Shown one piece after another: positions 12,710 through 23,869 of a DNA stretch of 64,000 nucleotides (its first letter is position 1; every line of letters begins with the position of its first letter). Under the pieces are notes generated by a model that saw nothing but the letters and a program-made list of their open reading frames with translations, had not been told where the DNA came from and made no database searches. Made by a program: the position numbers and the translations under genes. Source of the DNA: Axinella damicornis (lineage: Eukaryota > Porifera > Demospongiae > Axinellida > Axinellidae); the NCBI GenBank assembly GCA_963931865.1, contig OZ007513.1, forward strand, positions 6,475,929-6,539,928, in the 5' to 3' direction.

Positions 12710-13040
12710 CGACCAGGCTGGATGCAAGGGGTGCCCGATTAGGGCAGAGCAAAAAATGTGCATTGCAATCCAGCCTAGTTCAATTCATTCATTCATATCT
12801 TATAACCACAACCATGCACGCAGGTTGCAGCACGTTTCCTTTAGCTACATAGCAGTGGGTGCCTGAATATATCATTACTGCATGCTGAGCTCAACTGTGG
12901 TACTAGCAAGGATGCTTATCCTCTTTGGTAAGCATGTAGTACACCATGCAATGTACGCTTGGTGCCTATCCATGTTAGCAGGGCGCTTATGACTGTCGGT
13001 TTGCCCGATTAGGGCAGCATCCGGACTAGGGATGAGGCAA
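12710..13040 (-). repeat. Right end of the putative integrase transposon (inverted copy of 1750-2050)
   Basis: Reading leftwards from 13017, the complement matches 1808-1895 with few changes and then carries an extra hairpin-like insertion (ctcttggtaag region) at about 12900-12940. One subterminal unit, gtgcccgattagggcag with the complement of ctggattgcaatgcacat, is at 12738-12770. The outer flank (catccggactagggatgagg) resembles 19598-19615. Confidence 0.55.
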
Positions 13041-13828
13041 TTGTGCTTTTCTTTTGACCAGTTATGCTATTCCCCAATGCTCCAGATTATGTCCAATTAT
13101 GCTCTTGCTATATCCCGATTATTCTCCAATTATGCTCTTGATATAGCTCGCTTGAGATCCAAAGCATTGCTTCTGTATGCCAGCGGGAGGTGCATAAATC
13201 TTCAGTCTGAAGGCTGTGGAGACTTCAGTTTGTCTAGTGTTGAAAGTGCAGACCGCGCAGAGCTAGAACCAGAACTAGAACTAGCTAGACCACTAGAATC
13301 TAGACTACTTTCGCTAGCAGCTTCACTGCTGGAAGCCATCCAGTGACACATGGCAGAACTCGAACCCCAATTATGCCTGTATTTCCCAATTATTCTCCGT
13401 TTATTCCCGCAGCCACCCTCGAGGCGCGCGCCCCTGGTTTGCTTAGTCTCGTTCCCAGACCTCCCCTCGGAACGAGAGACTATATGGTTCGCAGAGTAGT
13501 GCGTGGCATTTCACTGCCAACCCCTTCGAGCAGAAAGTGTTCGACTCTCGCAAACATGTTCACTTATAGACCGATCGACGACAGTCGAGCAACAGAGCTA
13601 CAGCTATATATTGACACAATAATCGATTAGCAAAATATCAATATCGCCCAGCACTACTTCACAGCTCCTGCAGTACTGACGTGTACAAAACTTGAAGCCT
13701 CGTTTCTCTTCCACCTTTGCGTGTGGTATCACATCAAAATTTGGTTCCCAATCAATGTTATAATAATTATAACCACCAGGACTCTGTGCATAATATGTAT
13801 TTACATGCAGCTGCTGGTGCAGGTGTGC

Positions 13829-13829
13829 C

Positions 13830-13867
<38 letters not shown>
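13829..13867 (+). repeat. C homopolymer of about 37
   Basis: An uninterrupted C tract. Open frames through it read as polyproline or polyglycine and are spurious. Confidence 0.9.
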
Positions 13868-14127
13868 AGGGTTCATACAGTCTACTACCATAATGTGTGT
13901 AACATACCAACCAATGAAATCTGCATAACAGGTGAACAATGAAATGAAACAAGTCCAGCAGTGCTTGACCACAACTTAAGAGGCTGTGTGAAATGGTTTG
14001 CGTTCTACAAACACTTTGGGAATAGAAAGTTGGTATTTGCAATGACCCAATAATGAAGCGGCAGCCCACCTATTGCACATAATTTGTAATTCATACCTTT
14101 TCCTCATTATTTACAATTAAACTTTAT

Positions 14128-14850
14128 CATAGAGTCAGTAGACTCTATAGCTGTGTAGTAATTATGCTGATACCAAAACAAATTCAAAAACGGGCAGCAA
14201 ATAAGCCTTTATGACAACTTACTATTCATCTTGGAGTGTTTTCCTGGCCAAGAAGACTCCCAGTGTTGTGAAAAACCGTCGCGAAAGTACCGCAACAAGT
14301 CACCAAATTCGGTTTTCTTCTTCCAAGTTCTTCCTTCTTCTTCTTCTTTCTTCAAACGGGCTAGTTCAAATTTGGCTGACTCACTCACGACGGTGTTTGC
14401 ACAAAACAGTAGCATTTTACGCTGAGCAGAGCACAACCCCATCGCTTTTTGACAACTTCAAGGTCTCAATAACTATGGCTTTCTTCATGCATATGTGTGC
14501 ATGTGTAGAGCAACTTTGAACTCAAAATTGTGTACTGTGTGCGGAGTGAATGCTATCACAAGTATGCTGCTACATAAATGAGGTAAACAAGTGTAAAAAA
14601 CATTAAGAATCAGGTATGGAGATGTAGGGATAGCAGAACAGAAAACAAGCATGGATGATGATATAAAACAGTTCAGTATACAACACCCTACATACTTTTC
14701 TCATCATGTATATGTGGAAAGATAATATGTGAGAGGGGGTTGTATATATACTGAACTGTTTTATATGCTATCATCCCTAGCTGCTTGTTTTCTTACTTTT
14801 TGCTGTTCTGATATCCCTACACCTCCATACATTGTCTTTACACTTGTAAG
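14128..14850. mobile_element. Composite foldback element, diverged copy 3
   Basis: It has the same architecture as the copies at 3424 and 4721: a small hairpin (atagagtcagtagactctat), a TTC tract near 14333-14350, and a terminal inverted repeat (about 14620-14815) with gtagggatagcagaac and its complement. It is more diverged and shorter in the middle, so it represents an older insertion of the same family. Confidence 0.6.
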
Positions 14851-16380
14851 AAACATTGGTAGTTGTAACAATAATTATAATATTAATAGCAGTACCAGTA
14901 ATTATATTATGCAACCATGCAATTTATAGCCGTTGGGCAAGAGAGGCTGACTGAACATAAATAGTCATATCGTATACAAGATTACCTGTTCTATAGCCTG
15001 CAATTACGTCTTTTCCTCCATGTATGGGATCTCTGGTTGAGAGCTACAATATTCTCTCTGATTGCAGGTGTCATGAATGGATAGTGGCTGCAGTGAGAAG
15101 TAGTACCATCCCCATGCGTATAGACTTTCAGAAACCTGACTACACTATCATCATTTGACTATGGCCAAGAGGCAATATTAATGTTCTGTCCAGCGTGATA
15201 GAAGTGTGGTAACTGGTATACCAGTGGCAACTTCAAGCATAGCTCCATCAGCTGTGTCCCCACCTTTCAAAACTTGCTCAAAATGCAGAAGTCTTTTCAA
15301 GAATGATGGTAACTAGCCTCGTTCCCAGGCCTGCATAGCGCCCAATTACACTCTCCCAGAAATCTTTTGCAGGATTTAGCAGCAGGTGTGAACCTAATGA
15401 CAATAACAGATCGGCTGAGAAAACTCTGCTGCAAGGCAATTCACATGAGACTTCAACAATATCAAAGCTACCACTCCTTGCATGGTGAGTACTAAATGCA
15501 ATGCTATAATTATGTGTTTTAGTCATGTTCCTGTCTACCTAGTGGACAAGGATGTCCCTCATTGAAAAAGTTCCCCATTGCTGATTTTGCATACTGCAAG
15601 GGAGGCAGTGAAAATGCTAAAATTGCCACCTGCCAAATCTGCTACATGTGTGTTCCGCAAAATGTTTGTCACCTTTAACACTGTTCACTTACATCATATT
15701 CTCAGTACCAGACTCCCCTACCCAAATTTAATGCAATGGTACAGTTGCATACAGAAAGACACAAACAGTTTGCATAAGGGTTCCCTAAGTGCTAATTGAA
15801 GGTGATGTGGACTTGTGGAGGGTCTTAAGGAGGTGATAGCACTGTGGTAGGCATCTTTAAAATTTATGCTGAGATTCGGAACGTGTTTCCAACATGCATT
15901 TGCAGCTCGTCATGTAATCCGGTGCTGTGATGGAAGTGGTTCCACAAACGTACATCATTTTAAATGACACGAATCATAGCTTTATTCCCAGGCTAGGCAG
16001 CTAGGCTTATATAGCTCGCCCAAATTAAGGCACATGGTGTCACATACTTGTAATTATTATTCTTTGCCATTCTGCAATTTTGCTAAATGCTCACTAAAAT
16101 ATTTAATACCCACGATCACCTTAATTAAGGTAAGTTCTTGTGCCAAGGGCTATTATTGTTGTTGTTCTTAATTGCGGCCCGTGACTGATGAACATCATGA
16201 CTTTTTGCAGCTCTGCTCACTTGGCAGAGTTACATTGGCCTCTGTACTGGTGTGTGTTGATGCTACTGGTTGAATCAAATTGCATGTATATATAAGGCTG
16301 AAGTGGCAGTTTCTCTCATGAATGCAGACATCCAATTCTTGTGCTGTCAACTGTTTTTATGTATGTGTTCTCTTTCTGAG
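14850..16380. other. Stretch without a recognised gene
   Basis: One end of the TAGCCTCG family occurs at about 15314 without a visible partner. A minus-strand open segment (15278-15526) matches nothing I know. No convincing exon borders were found. Confidence 0.4.
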
Positions 16381-16384
16381 TCTG

Positions 16385-16813
16385 TACAGGGCTAGCTGTC
16401 AAGCCAAGAATATTAACCCTTCAACCCCGAAGCCTTAAAGTTATCTATGGCCAGCTACGTAGCACGTGAGGTGGAGAATGCCAGCCACTACACCACATTC
16501 CAGTGGTACAGAAACAGTGAAATTCTGAAGGGCAAAGTTGGTCCAGAACTGCTAATCTCTTCTGCCTGGGGACAGTGACTACGTTTGTGTGATTACAAAC
16601 CAGGCAGGCTATACTGAGTCACAAGTTGCAAGAACTGATGGTGTTGACATCCGTCCTGTGTCAGTGACTTTTCAAACTGCACAACAATCTGATATGCATA
16701 CCTCTGATCCTTGGAACCCCATATACCTGGGTTACCATAGTCGGGTACTGCTACAGAGGAGCAACACATTCCTATGCTTCATCAAGAACTGTATACGTCT
16801 TGATGACAAGTGA
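16385..16813 (+). pseudogene. Immunoglobulin-like domain exon, frame broken
   Basis: After an acceptor-like tacag at about 16388, the plus strand reads FQWYRNSEILKGKVGPELLI and, one frame over, GDSDYVCVITNQAGYTESQV. Together these give the W of strand C and the D-x-Y-x-C of strand F of an Ig fold. The frame changes at about 16563-16572 (tgcctggggacag). The exon may end at a donor (aag|tgagtatg) near 16811. Such domains belong to surface receptors and adhesion proteins. No neighbouring exons of the same protein were identified. Confidence 0.5.
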
Positions 16814-16829
16814 GTATGCAAATGCACTA

Positions 16830-18230
16830 TCTGTTATCCCTTTCACCTGTAAGAAAGCGGTAGAGTCTAAGTTAGCCCTTAACTGTTTACCAACTGTAAG
16901 AAAAGCCCAATCTTTAATATTCAAACCAGTGTGAGGTTAGTGTGTAGGAAAATGGCCTAAGATTTTGCTAAGAAATTGGAATTTAAAAATTGAATGCAGC
17001 TTCAATTCAAACTAGCATGAGAATAGGAATTGGCTTAATATTGTACTATCAAAATAACCCTTTATATAAACAACGCTATAACACAAAATAATATGAAATA
17101 CGAGATGCTCTACAGCTTACCTTACACTAAGAACCAAAGGAAAAAAATACAGATAAACAAATTTATAAACAAGTGAGTCTTTAAAAGACTTGATGTGTCT
17201 CGGCACGACTTGCAATTGGTATCAGCTAGAATCATGCAGAGGACATGGCAGCTGCTTAACCCTTTATTATGACTGCTAGCTATGACAGCTTAAGTGAGCG
17301 TCAATATCCTTGGAGGTTCTGTGTGAGCAAGGGGTGGGTCAGGAATGTTCACCCAAAGGGTGAAAGCAGTATGGTCGTGTCTGGGCTTGATGTTTAGTCA
17401 ACACCTTGGCCAATTCTTTCAGCACTTATCTATAGGCCTATAGCTAGCTAGCTAGAGCTGAGTGAGTTTTAGTATGCACTTGGGATGGCTGAGTGCAGCA
17501 CACTGGATGGGTGAGTATTCATTGTCCTGAATTAAGTATTAGAGCTACGTAGCAGCAGTCTTGGTAAGAGGATTCATGAGCAGCCATGCAAACCCATAAT
17601 TATTTTTGAAGATCTACTTGCAGGTTATAAATACGTTTGACACCCTATTAAGGGTGTAGAGCATGCATGCATGCAGCACTTGCGCGGGCGCATTGCGAAA
17701 AGCGACGTAAGTACCACGTACGTACCACGTACGTACCACGTACGTACCACGTACCTACGCATCCAGCACTGTGTCTCGGCACTTCGGTGCCGAGACAAAA
17801 ATTAGTTTCTCATCCCAGCCTGCTTGCCTGCCAGCCGGCTTGCTAGCGTTGTGCCAATTTCATCAGCAAATGATGTCCTGAAAATATCAGTCACAGTTGT
17901 GGCAAAATCACACCAGACCAAAGGCTATAATCCATGGTTTTTGTTTTTCCAACTTCCAGCATAATGGCATCATTTGAATGTTGCAACCATGCTGATCACA
18001 TTTTTTTCTATATAAGTTTTACACACACACCGAGTGCTAATTAGTGTATGGATGAAGCCACCTAGCCATGAGGCTAATATGAAGGCTGTCCAAGAAACCA
18101 AAAGATAAGATAAATGCAGGAACCAAATATGACAGCATGTGCAGGAACCAAAAAATAATGCAGGAAACAAGGAACAGTAAAGTACAGTAGTGCAAGCAAA
18201 TGAACAAATTGTGAGACAGGAAAACATGCA
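16830..18230. other. Stretch without a recognised gene; small tandem repeat and UUCG-type hairpin
   Basis: A short tandem repeat of gtaccacgtac units lies at about 17708-17757. A perfect hairpin, tgtctcggcac-ttcg-gtgccgagaca, is at 17772-17797, with a related half (gtgtctcggcac) at 17193. No exon was supported. Confidence 0.5.
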
Positions 18231-18471
18231 TCTAAGTGAAATTGAAAAACTTTAGCCTCCTCTTGAAAGAGTAGAGGCTAGGGGCACAAACAATATCCAT
18301 AGGTAAGCAGTTCCATGAGGGTACAACATTGATACAAAACGAAGATAAGTGGACAATGGCACAAAGCACAGCCACATATCTTTCCTGGGAGTCTTTATTC
18401 ACTGAACTGGTGGACTGGAGTGGACTGGATCTGTATAATGCCTTTTTCAGTGTAGGACAGAAGCTAAGCAT
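18230..18471 (-). mobile_element. Non-LTR retrotransposon 3' fragment (minus)
   Basis: The minus strand ends with WNCLPMDIVCAPSLYSFKRR and then FFNFT and a stop. This is the typical C-terminus of CR1/L2-like reverse transcriptase proteins (WN-LP-DIV-A-SL-SFK). A similar end in the opposite orientation is at 18880-19345. It is truncated at its 5' side. Confidence 0.65.
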
Positions 18472-18879
18472 ACCTATTCATTCACTAAAGTTGCTTGCAT
18501 AGTCGGTAGAGGTCAAATGTCATGTTTAATGAGCTTCATTACTGCAGACTTGATAGTGCACAGGACGTAAGCAATTTTCGGAAAGTCATGTTGTGTTGTG
18601 ATTGAGTTATCAACCAGCAGTGTGATCAGCAGCAAAAGAGCCTTGATTGAATGAAATTCACATGCCTCCCAGCCCACTTGCCTGCCCGTCATGCCTGCTG
18701 GCCTTGTGCTGTCTTGTCCGAAAAATGGATTGGAATGTCAGTCGTATTTGCGCCAAAATCACAGTGTATGGTGTTGTGGTAGCTATTAGAAAGGGCCAAG
18801 TATGTTCCCTAACTTCTGTAAGCAGCTGCATGGTTTTGTTGATAAGGGTACAAGTGTACATGCTCTTATGTCAACTTCG

Positions 18880-19500
18880 GCACAGCAACACTGGCATATC
18901 CCATGTGGAATACTGCGCACCTGTCTGGAATCCGCATCTAAAGAAGGACACTGATGCTCTTGAAAAGATCCAAAAGAGAGGTGCAAGATGGATCTGCTGC
19001 CGCTGGTCCCAGCAAAGTCATTCTTGGTCACGAACATATGAAGATGCCTGCACTCACCTTGGCTGGAAGCCCCCAGCACAAGGAGAACCATCCTGAGCTG
19101 CTGCCAGGTATACAAAATTATTAACAACCTGGACTGTATCTGTTTTGATAATTACTATAGTTTTAATCCATCTATATCAACTAGATCCCATAGTTTATCC
19201 TTATTTTGCATCCCTTCAAGTATTTATGCATTTAGATTTTCTTTTTTTGTTAATAATCCCTTTGTTTGGAATTCGTTACCCTTAGATATTGTTTCTGCTC
19301 ATTCATTGCCTTCCTTTAAGCATAAGTTGTACAAGTTCTTTTAACCCACTAGCTAAATTAGTATAGTGCTTTATTCATTCATTGTAAAGCTTATTTTCCT
19401 TGCTTTTCCTTTAGTCTATGTTTGTATGTGTAAGGGGAGCACTCGTATAGGTCAACCTTTTGTGTAACCCTGTCATTGTATGACGAAATAAATTCAGTTC
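18880..19500 (+). mobile_element. Non-LTR retrotransposon 3' end (plus)
   Basis: The plus strand reads HVEYCAPVWNPHLKKDTDAL, then a region around LEKIQKRGARWICCRW. One frame over it continues with CCQVYKIINNLDCICF and ends in FVWNSLPLDIVSAHSLPSFK before a stop at about 19344. This is the tail of a CR1/L2-type reverse transcriptase. A frame break lies at about 19085-19095. The 3' end carries a short repetitive tail (gacgaaataaattcagttcag) at about 19481-19502. Confidence 0.75.
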
Positions 19501-19544
19501 AGTGCATTGTCAAGGTGTTGCAAGTATTCCCATGCAGTGTATGC

Positions 19545-19620
19545 GGTTGCCGCGTTAGGGCATCCGCTATGAATGCAATTAAAATCCGCCGCGCTCGTCC
19601 GGATTAGGGATGAGGCTATT
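19545..19620. repeat. Short derivative of the integrase-transposon end
   Basis: ggttgccgcgttagggcatcc matches the outer left tip near 1770, and tccggattagggatgaggc matches the outer flank near 13020. The two are brought together within about 70 bases, as in an internally deleted non-autonomous copy. Confidence 0.5.
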
Positions 19621-19874
19621 ATACCGGCACAGTTTCCGGCATAATAGGTAGGTTCATGGAGTTGGCATAATAGGCAGTACGTACGGGGTGGAGCTAAAGA
19701 TTGCGGGTGCAAGCAGCGGATCAGCGGCTGAAAAGCTTGGCTCATTTTCTGACAAAGTATCAGTGGTTCCTGGATACTTATGTGATAGTAAGTCAATGTA
19801 GGCCTATATAATATTATATGTTTACAAATTATGTTGTTTTTACCATACGTACGTGCAAGCTACATACGTGTGAT

Positions 19875-19917
19875 TAGTCTCGCGGGGCCAGAGGGTCTGG
19901 CCCTAGCTGCGAGACTA
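19875..19917. mobile_element. TAGCCTCG-family MITE, 43 bp, with 9-bp target duplication
   Basis: The element is tagtctcg...cgagacta. It is flanked by acgtgtgat (19866-19874) and acttgtgat (19918-19926), which differ at one base. The interior is a hairpin. Confidence 0.75.
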
Positions 19918-20183
19918 ACTTGTGATCAGGAGATGGGATCAGAGGGAATGTCCCTGGAATTTGGGGTAGACCATAATACAAATGTGACAAGAAACGATTT
20001 TCATTAAAAAAACACTGGAAGGTGGGTTCAGAGCTATTCAGCACATCATTTGAATGTTCCATGCATGGTGATCACAATGGTGCAAATCCCAGTCTCATAT
20101 CTCATTCCTATACATATCCCAGTGGCAGTGTACATGGACATAGCAAACAGAACTTTTTGCTGGCTTAAATCTACTGCGTATCC

Positions 20184-20241
20184 TAGTTTCGTGCCCAGAG
20201 CACACACCCCCGCGAGGGGGTGCGGTCAGGGCACGGGACTA
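20184..20241. mobile_element. TAGCCTCG-family MITE, 58 bp, with perfect 9-bp target duplication
   Basis: The ends are tagtttcgtgccc and gggcacgggacta. The flanks tgcgtatcc at 20175-20183 and 20242-20250 are identical. Confidence 0.8.
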
Positions 20242-21106
20242 TGCGTATCCTGTCAAACTGTGCCACAATTGGCAGAAAATGTTTTCTATAATGTGCCAAT
20301 TCTGGCATGTACGTAGATAGATAGATAGATAAAATTTTAATTTGCAACAGGAAATGCCTCATCGGCAAGTATGCCGGTCTTCCTGAGGCCAGGGTCCTGG
20401 ATACGTACAATACAGAAACACAATACAGTATACCAGGTACTAAGCTTATCCTAAGACAATTAAAGACAAGAAAAGGTAACAGAGCCCTAACAGGAGTGAG
20501 CATACCTTGGTGTTTCTGCATGTACATACGTACACTACATATGCAGGAGTTCTTCACAGAGAGGCACTGGGACAAGCTACCCCCCACATGGAGGGATGCC
20601 CTTGGTGATATAAACCCAGCTGGCTGCTGCTGAGCTGCCCCCATCACCAAGGCAACACCCATAGGTATGTGTCACTACAGCTATGCAGTGATCCATTGAC
20701 ATTGCCCAGTAATACGAGTGCCAAGGTTAGAATCAGTAGGCTATGACCAGTAAGTAGTTGCTGTATAGATCTCACAATCTTTCTTTATTCACTACCTAGT
20801 AACACCCACCATCCATATTACAACCTCTGTGTTCTCTCTTTTACTTCCGGTGACCAGACGATGCACCAAGGTCTATCCTCTATCGGCTGTTGGCATTTGC
20901 AGCCACTGCCCGTGCCTTATCGCTCCCAACGCAGCCAAGGAACAACCCTCCTGACCCCAGACCAAAAAATCCATCACAGGTCAGTGGTATCAACCGCCTG
21001 TTCATGCGCCACGTCAAGCCAAAGAAGCAGCATGAAATCAAGCTGCTAGGAGAGGTATGCACAGGTCGGTAGTATTTCACCATGATAGGCTTCCAAGGTA
21101 ATGACA

Positions 21107-21206
21107 TAGCCTTGTTCCCTGGCCTTCTACACCTCCAGCTTTTGGTCGCTTGCAGTACTGCAAGCGATCAAAAACTGGAGTGGTGGAAGGCCTGGGAACA
21201 AGGCTA
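21107..21206. mobile_element. TAGCCTCG-family MITE, 100 bp, in a METTL25B-like intron
   Basis: The ends are tagccttgttccctggcc and ggcctgggaacaaggcta, and a perfect inner hairpin surrounds cgcttgcagtactgcaagcg. The flanks taatgaca and taatgatg are an imperfect duplication. Confidence 0.75.
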
Positions 21207-22814
21207 TAATGATGAACAGTTAGACAACCAAACCTTATAGCTATGACTCGGAACTGACCACTCAGCACAATTCCCCTTGAGCTCTCAGTCAACGAAGTGC
21301 AAGAATATAATTGTTAGTCCCATGCCACAATCAGCACAGCTTCCATAATGAAAAGTCTCAAACGTTTAACCCTTACACTTCTTTCACAGTAGGATGTTGG
21401 ATCTGGACAGGTATAGTGACTCAAGAGTGGATGGTGGTTATGATATCTCTGGATTGGCAAGCCTCATTCCCAGGCCCCACCTAGGCTTTTGTCTCTTGTA
21501 GTGCTTTCCCATACTGCGAGCAATGCAAACTGGGCGGAACAGTTGAAGATAGGAACTGGCCAACAGGAATGAATTAAACTTGTGACCTATTTTGGCCTGA
21601 GGCAGTGTATACTCTGTGATAGCTACATGCCAATTAACAGCTTTCAAAATTCCTATGGTACCATCTATAGCTACTTACTTGTGTGAGTCGTGTTAGTCTA
21701 TGTTTCAGGGCCATCTTGCTCGCTACCTGGCCTTTCACTATGGGCTCAATGTGATAGCAGTAGAAGCAGTGGGGTGCCACCTTACAACAGCTGCTAAATA
21801 TGATAGGTACACAGAAATACACGTTTCCACATACAAAGAGAGCAATTGATCCAGTAGTGCATTTGTTTGCAGTGAAGTGATGAAGGACCTTAAGAGGAGG
21901 AGCAGGTGCACGACTGAGGGAAGCCCCAGAGAGCAGTGCTGTGCTGAGCCCGAGTCCATTGTTCAGTGTGAAGGAAGTGTGAGACACCTACAGAGCATGG
22001 TATGTCATATATAGTTCCATGCTTGCACTGGTGAATGTCTTCCACCGTTTGTTGTATCACTTAGATTCCAGCCCAGGATCACAACCACTGAATTTATGAT
22101 GCAGCTGCAATGTGGGGGAGTCGTGAACCCTGCTTGTAGCCCTCTGTCTCCCTCCTCCCCTGCTCAGCACACAGTTGGAGTTGCTGGGGGCTCTGTTGAT
22201 AAACAGTTCATTCACAAGGGTGCAGGATTGGCAAACTTGTACAAGCTAGTACAGAACTAGGACAACTTCCTGTCTAAGCTGCTAGTTGCAAACGCATAAC
22301 GCATCTCCACAGAACTACTTCCTGCTACTTGCACACACACGGCTTCGAACTTTAACCTGGAAAGGAAGCCTCACCCACTTGATTGGCAGCAGTCTCATTC
22401 TTGCATATGGACTGGCCTGGGAACAATCCTAGGACAGAAAGCCGTCATAGGGATTGATTAGCACCACAGGCACAAAGCGGGGGTGTGGCTACCTTACCTA
22501 GAGCAGAAGCGGATTCAAGTTCTGAAGGTACATGAGGTACACTGTGTAATAATTTGTTAAACCACACCCAAAATGAGGGTAGAATCAGAAGGCTGTGTGG
22601 GTAATTAGACAATGTACAATACCATATTGAATTGTCTACCAGGGATCACTGCCCCCTCCCCCCCAGCAAGATACCCAAAATGAGGGTGTGGCAGACTATT
22701 CCTGAATCAGAAGGGTGTGTGGGTAATTAGACAACGTAGCTACAATGCCATATTGAATTGTCTATCAGGGATCTCTACCCCCTCAGCAAGAGTCTAACTG
22801 CTTCACATGGTGCC

Positions 22815-23862
22815 AACAGCCTGACACGGTGTCAAATGGTTGCTGTCTAGTAGCCTGACACGGTGTCAAACAGTTGCTGTCTAGCAGCCTGACACGGTGT
22901 CAAATGGTTGCTGTCTAGTAGCCTGACACGGTGTCAAACGGTTGCTGTCTAGCAGCCTGACACGGTGTCAAATGGTTGCTGCCCAGTAGCCTGACACGGT
23001 GTCAAACGGTTCCTGTCTAGCAGCCTGACATGGTGTCAAACGGTTGCTGTCTAGCAGCCTGACACGGTGTCAAACAGTTGCTGTCTAGCAGCCTGACACG
23101 GTGTCAAACGGTTCCTGTCTAGCAGCCTGACACAGTGTCAAACGGTTGCTGTCTAGCAGCCTGACACGGTGTCAAACAGTTGCTGTCTAGCAGCCTGACA
23201 CGGTGTCAAACGGTTCCTGTCTAGCAGCCTGACACAGTGTCAAACGGTTGCTGTCTAGCAGCCTGACACGGTGTCAAACAGTTGCTGTCTAGCAGCCTGA
23301 CACGGTGTCAAACAGTTCCTGTCTAGCAGCCTGACACGGTGTCAAACGGTTGCTGTCTGGCAGCCTGACACGGTGTCAAACAGTTGCTGTCTAGCAGCCT
23401 GACACGGTGTCGAACGGTTCCTGTCTAGCAGCCTGACACGGTGTCAAACGGTTGCTGTCTGGCAGCCTGACACGGTGCCAAACGGTTGCTGTCTAGCAGC
23501 CTGACACGGTGTCAAACGGTTGCAGTCTAGCAGCCTGACACGGTGCCAAACGGTTGCTGTCTAGCAGCCTGACACGGTCACGGTGTCAATTGGTTAGTAC
23601 TGTCTAGCAGTGACATGGTGCCAAACGGTCTAGCAGCCTGACACGGTGCCAAACAGTTGCTGTCTAGCAGCCTGACACGGTGCCAAATGGTTGCTGTCTA
23701 GCAGCCTGACACAGTCACGGTGTCAAACGGTTACTGTCTAGCAGTGACACGGTGCCAAACGGTCTAGCAGCCTGACACGGTGTCAAACGGTTGCTGTCTA
23801 GCAGCCTGACACGGTGTCAAGCGGTTGCTGTCTAGCAGCCTGACACGGTGTCAAATGTTTGC
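22815..23862 (+). repeat. 34-bp minisatellite, about 30 units
   Basis: The unit is agcctgacacggtgtcaaac followed by ggttgctgtctagc, 34 bases. Each unit holds the near-palindrome TGACACGGTGTCA. Variation is mostly point changes (g/t in ggttgctg or ggttcctg, cggtg/cagtg), with a few shortened or doubled units near 23570-23770. Worn relatives appear near 25020-25080, 25723 and 25838. The array lies in the long METTL25B-like intron. Confidence 0.9.
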
Positions 23863-23869
23863 TGTGATC

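Larger units (their letters stand above)
1750..13040 (-). mobile_element. Putative large integrase-type DNA transposon, about 11.3 kb, with inverted ends
   Basis: The sequence at 1808-1895 recurs in inverted orientation at about 12930-13017 with only a few differences over some 85 bases. Inside each end lies the same subterminal repeat (core GCCCTAATCGGGC), about seven copies on the left and one on the right (12720-12790). Between the ends, all recognisable coding lies on the minus strand: an integrase core and, downstream, a Ulp1-type protease. Integrase plus Ulp1 in a terminal-inverted-repeat element is known for Ginger-type transposons. That this is one element, and of that class, is inference. 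The exact tips and the target duplication were not resolved: the outermost bases differ between the two sides. The foldback elements at 3.3-5.8 kb are later nested insertions. Confidence 0.5.

Noticed and set aside
13444..13482. TAGTCTCG-type element with target duplication
   Set aside because: The inverted ends are clear, but the flanks tggtttgct and tatggttcg do not align at the borders, so it is not listed as a supported insertion.
22815..23862. CRISPR-like array
   Set aside because: Units are contiguous 34-mers with no unique spacers, in a clearly animal context; it is a minisatellite.
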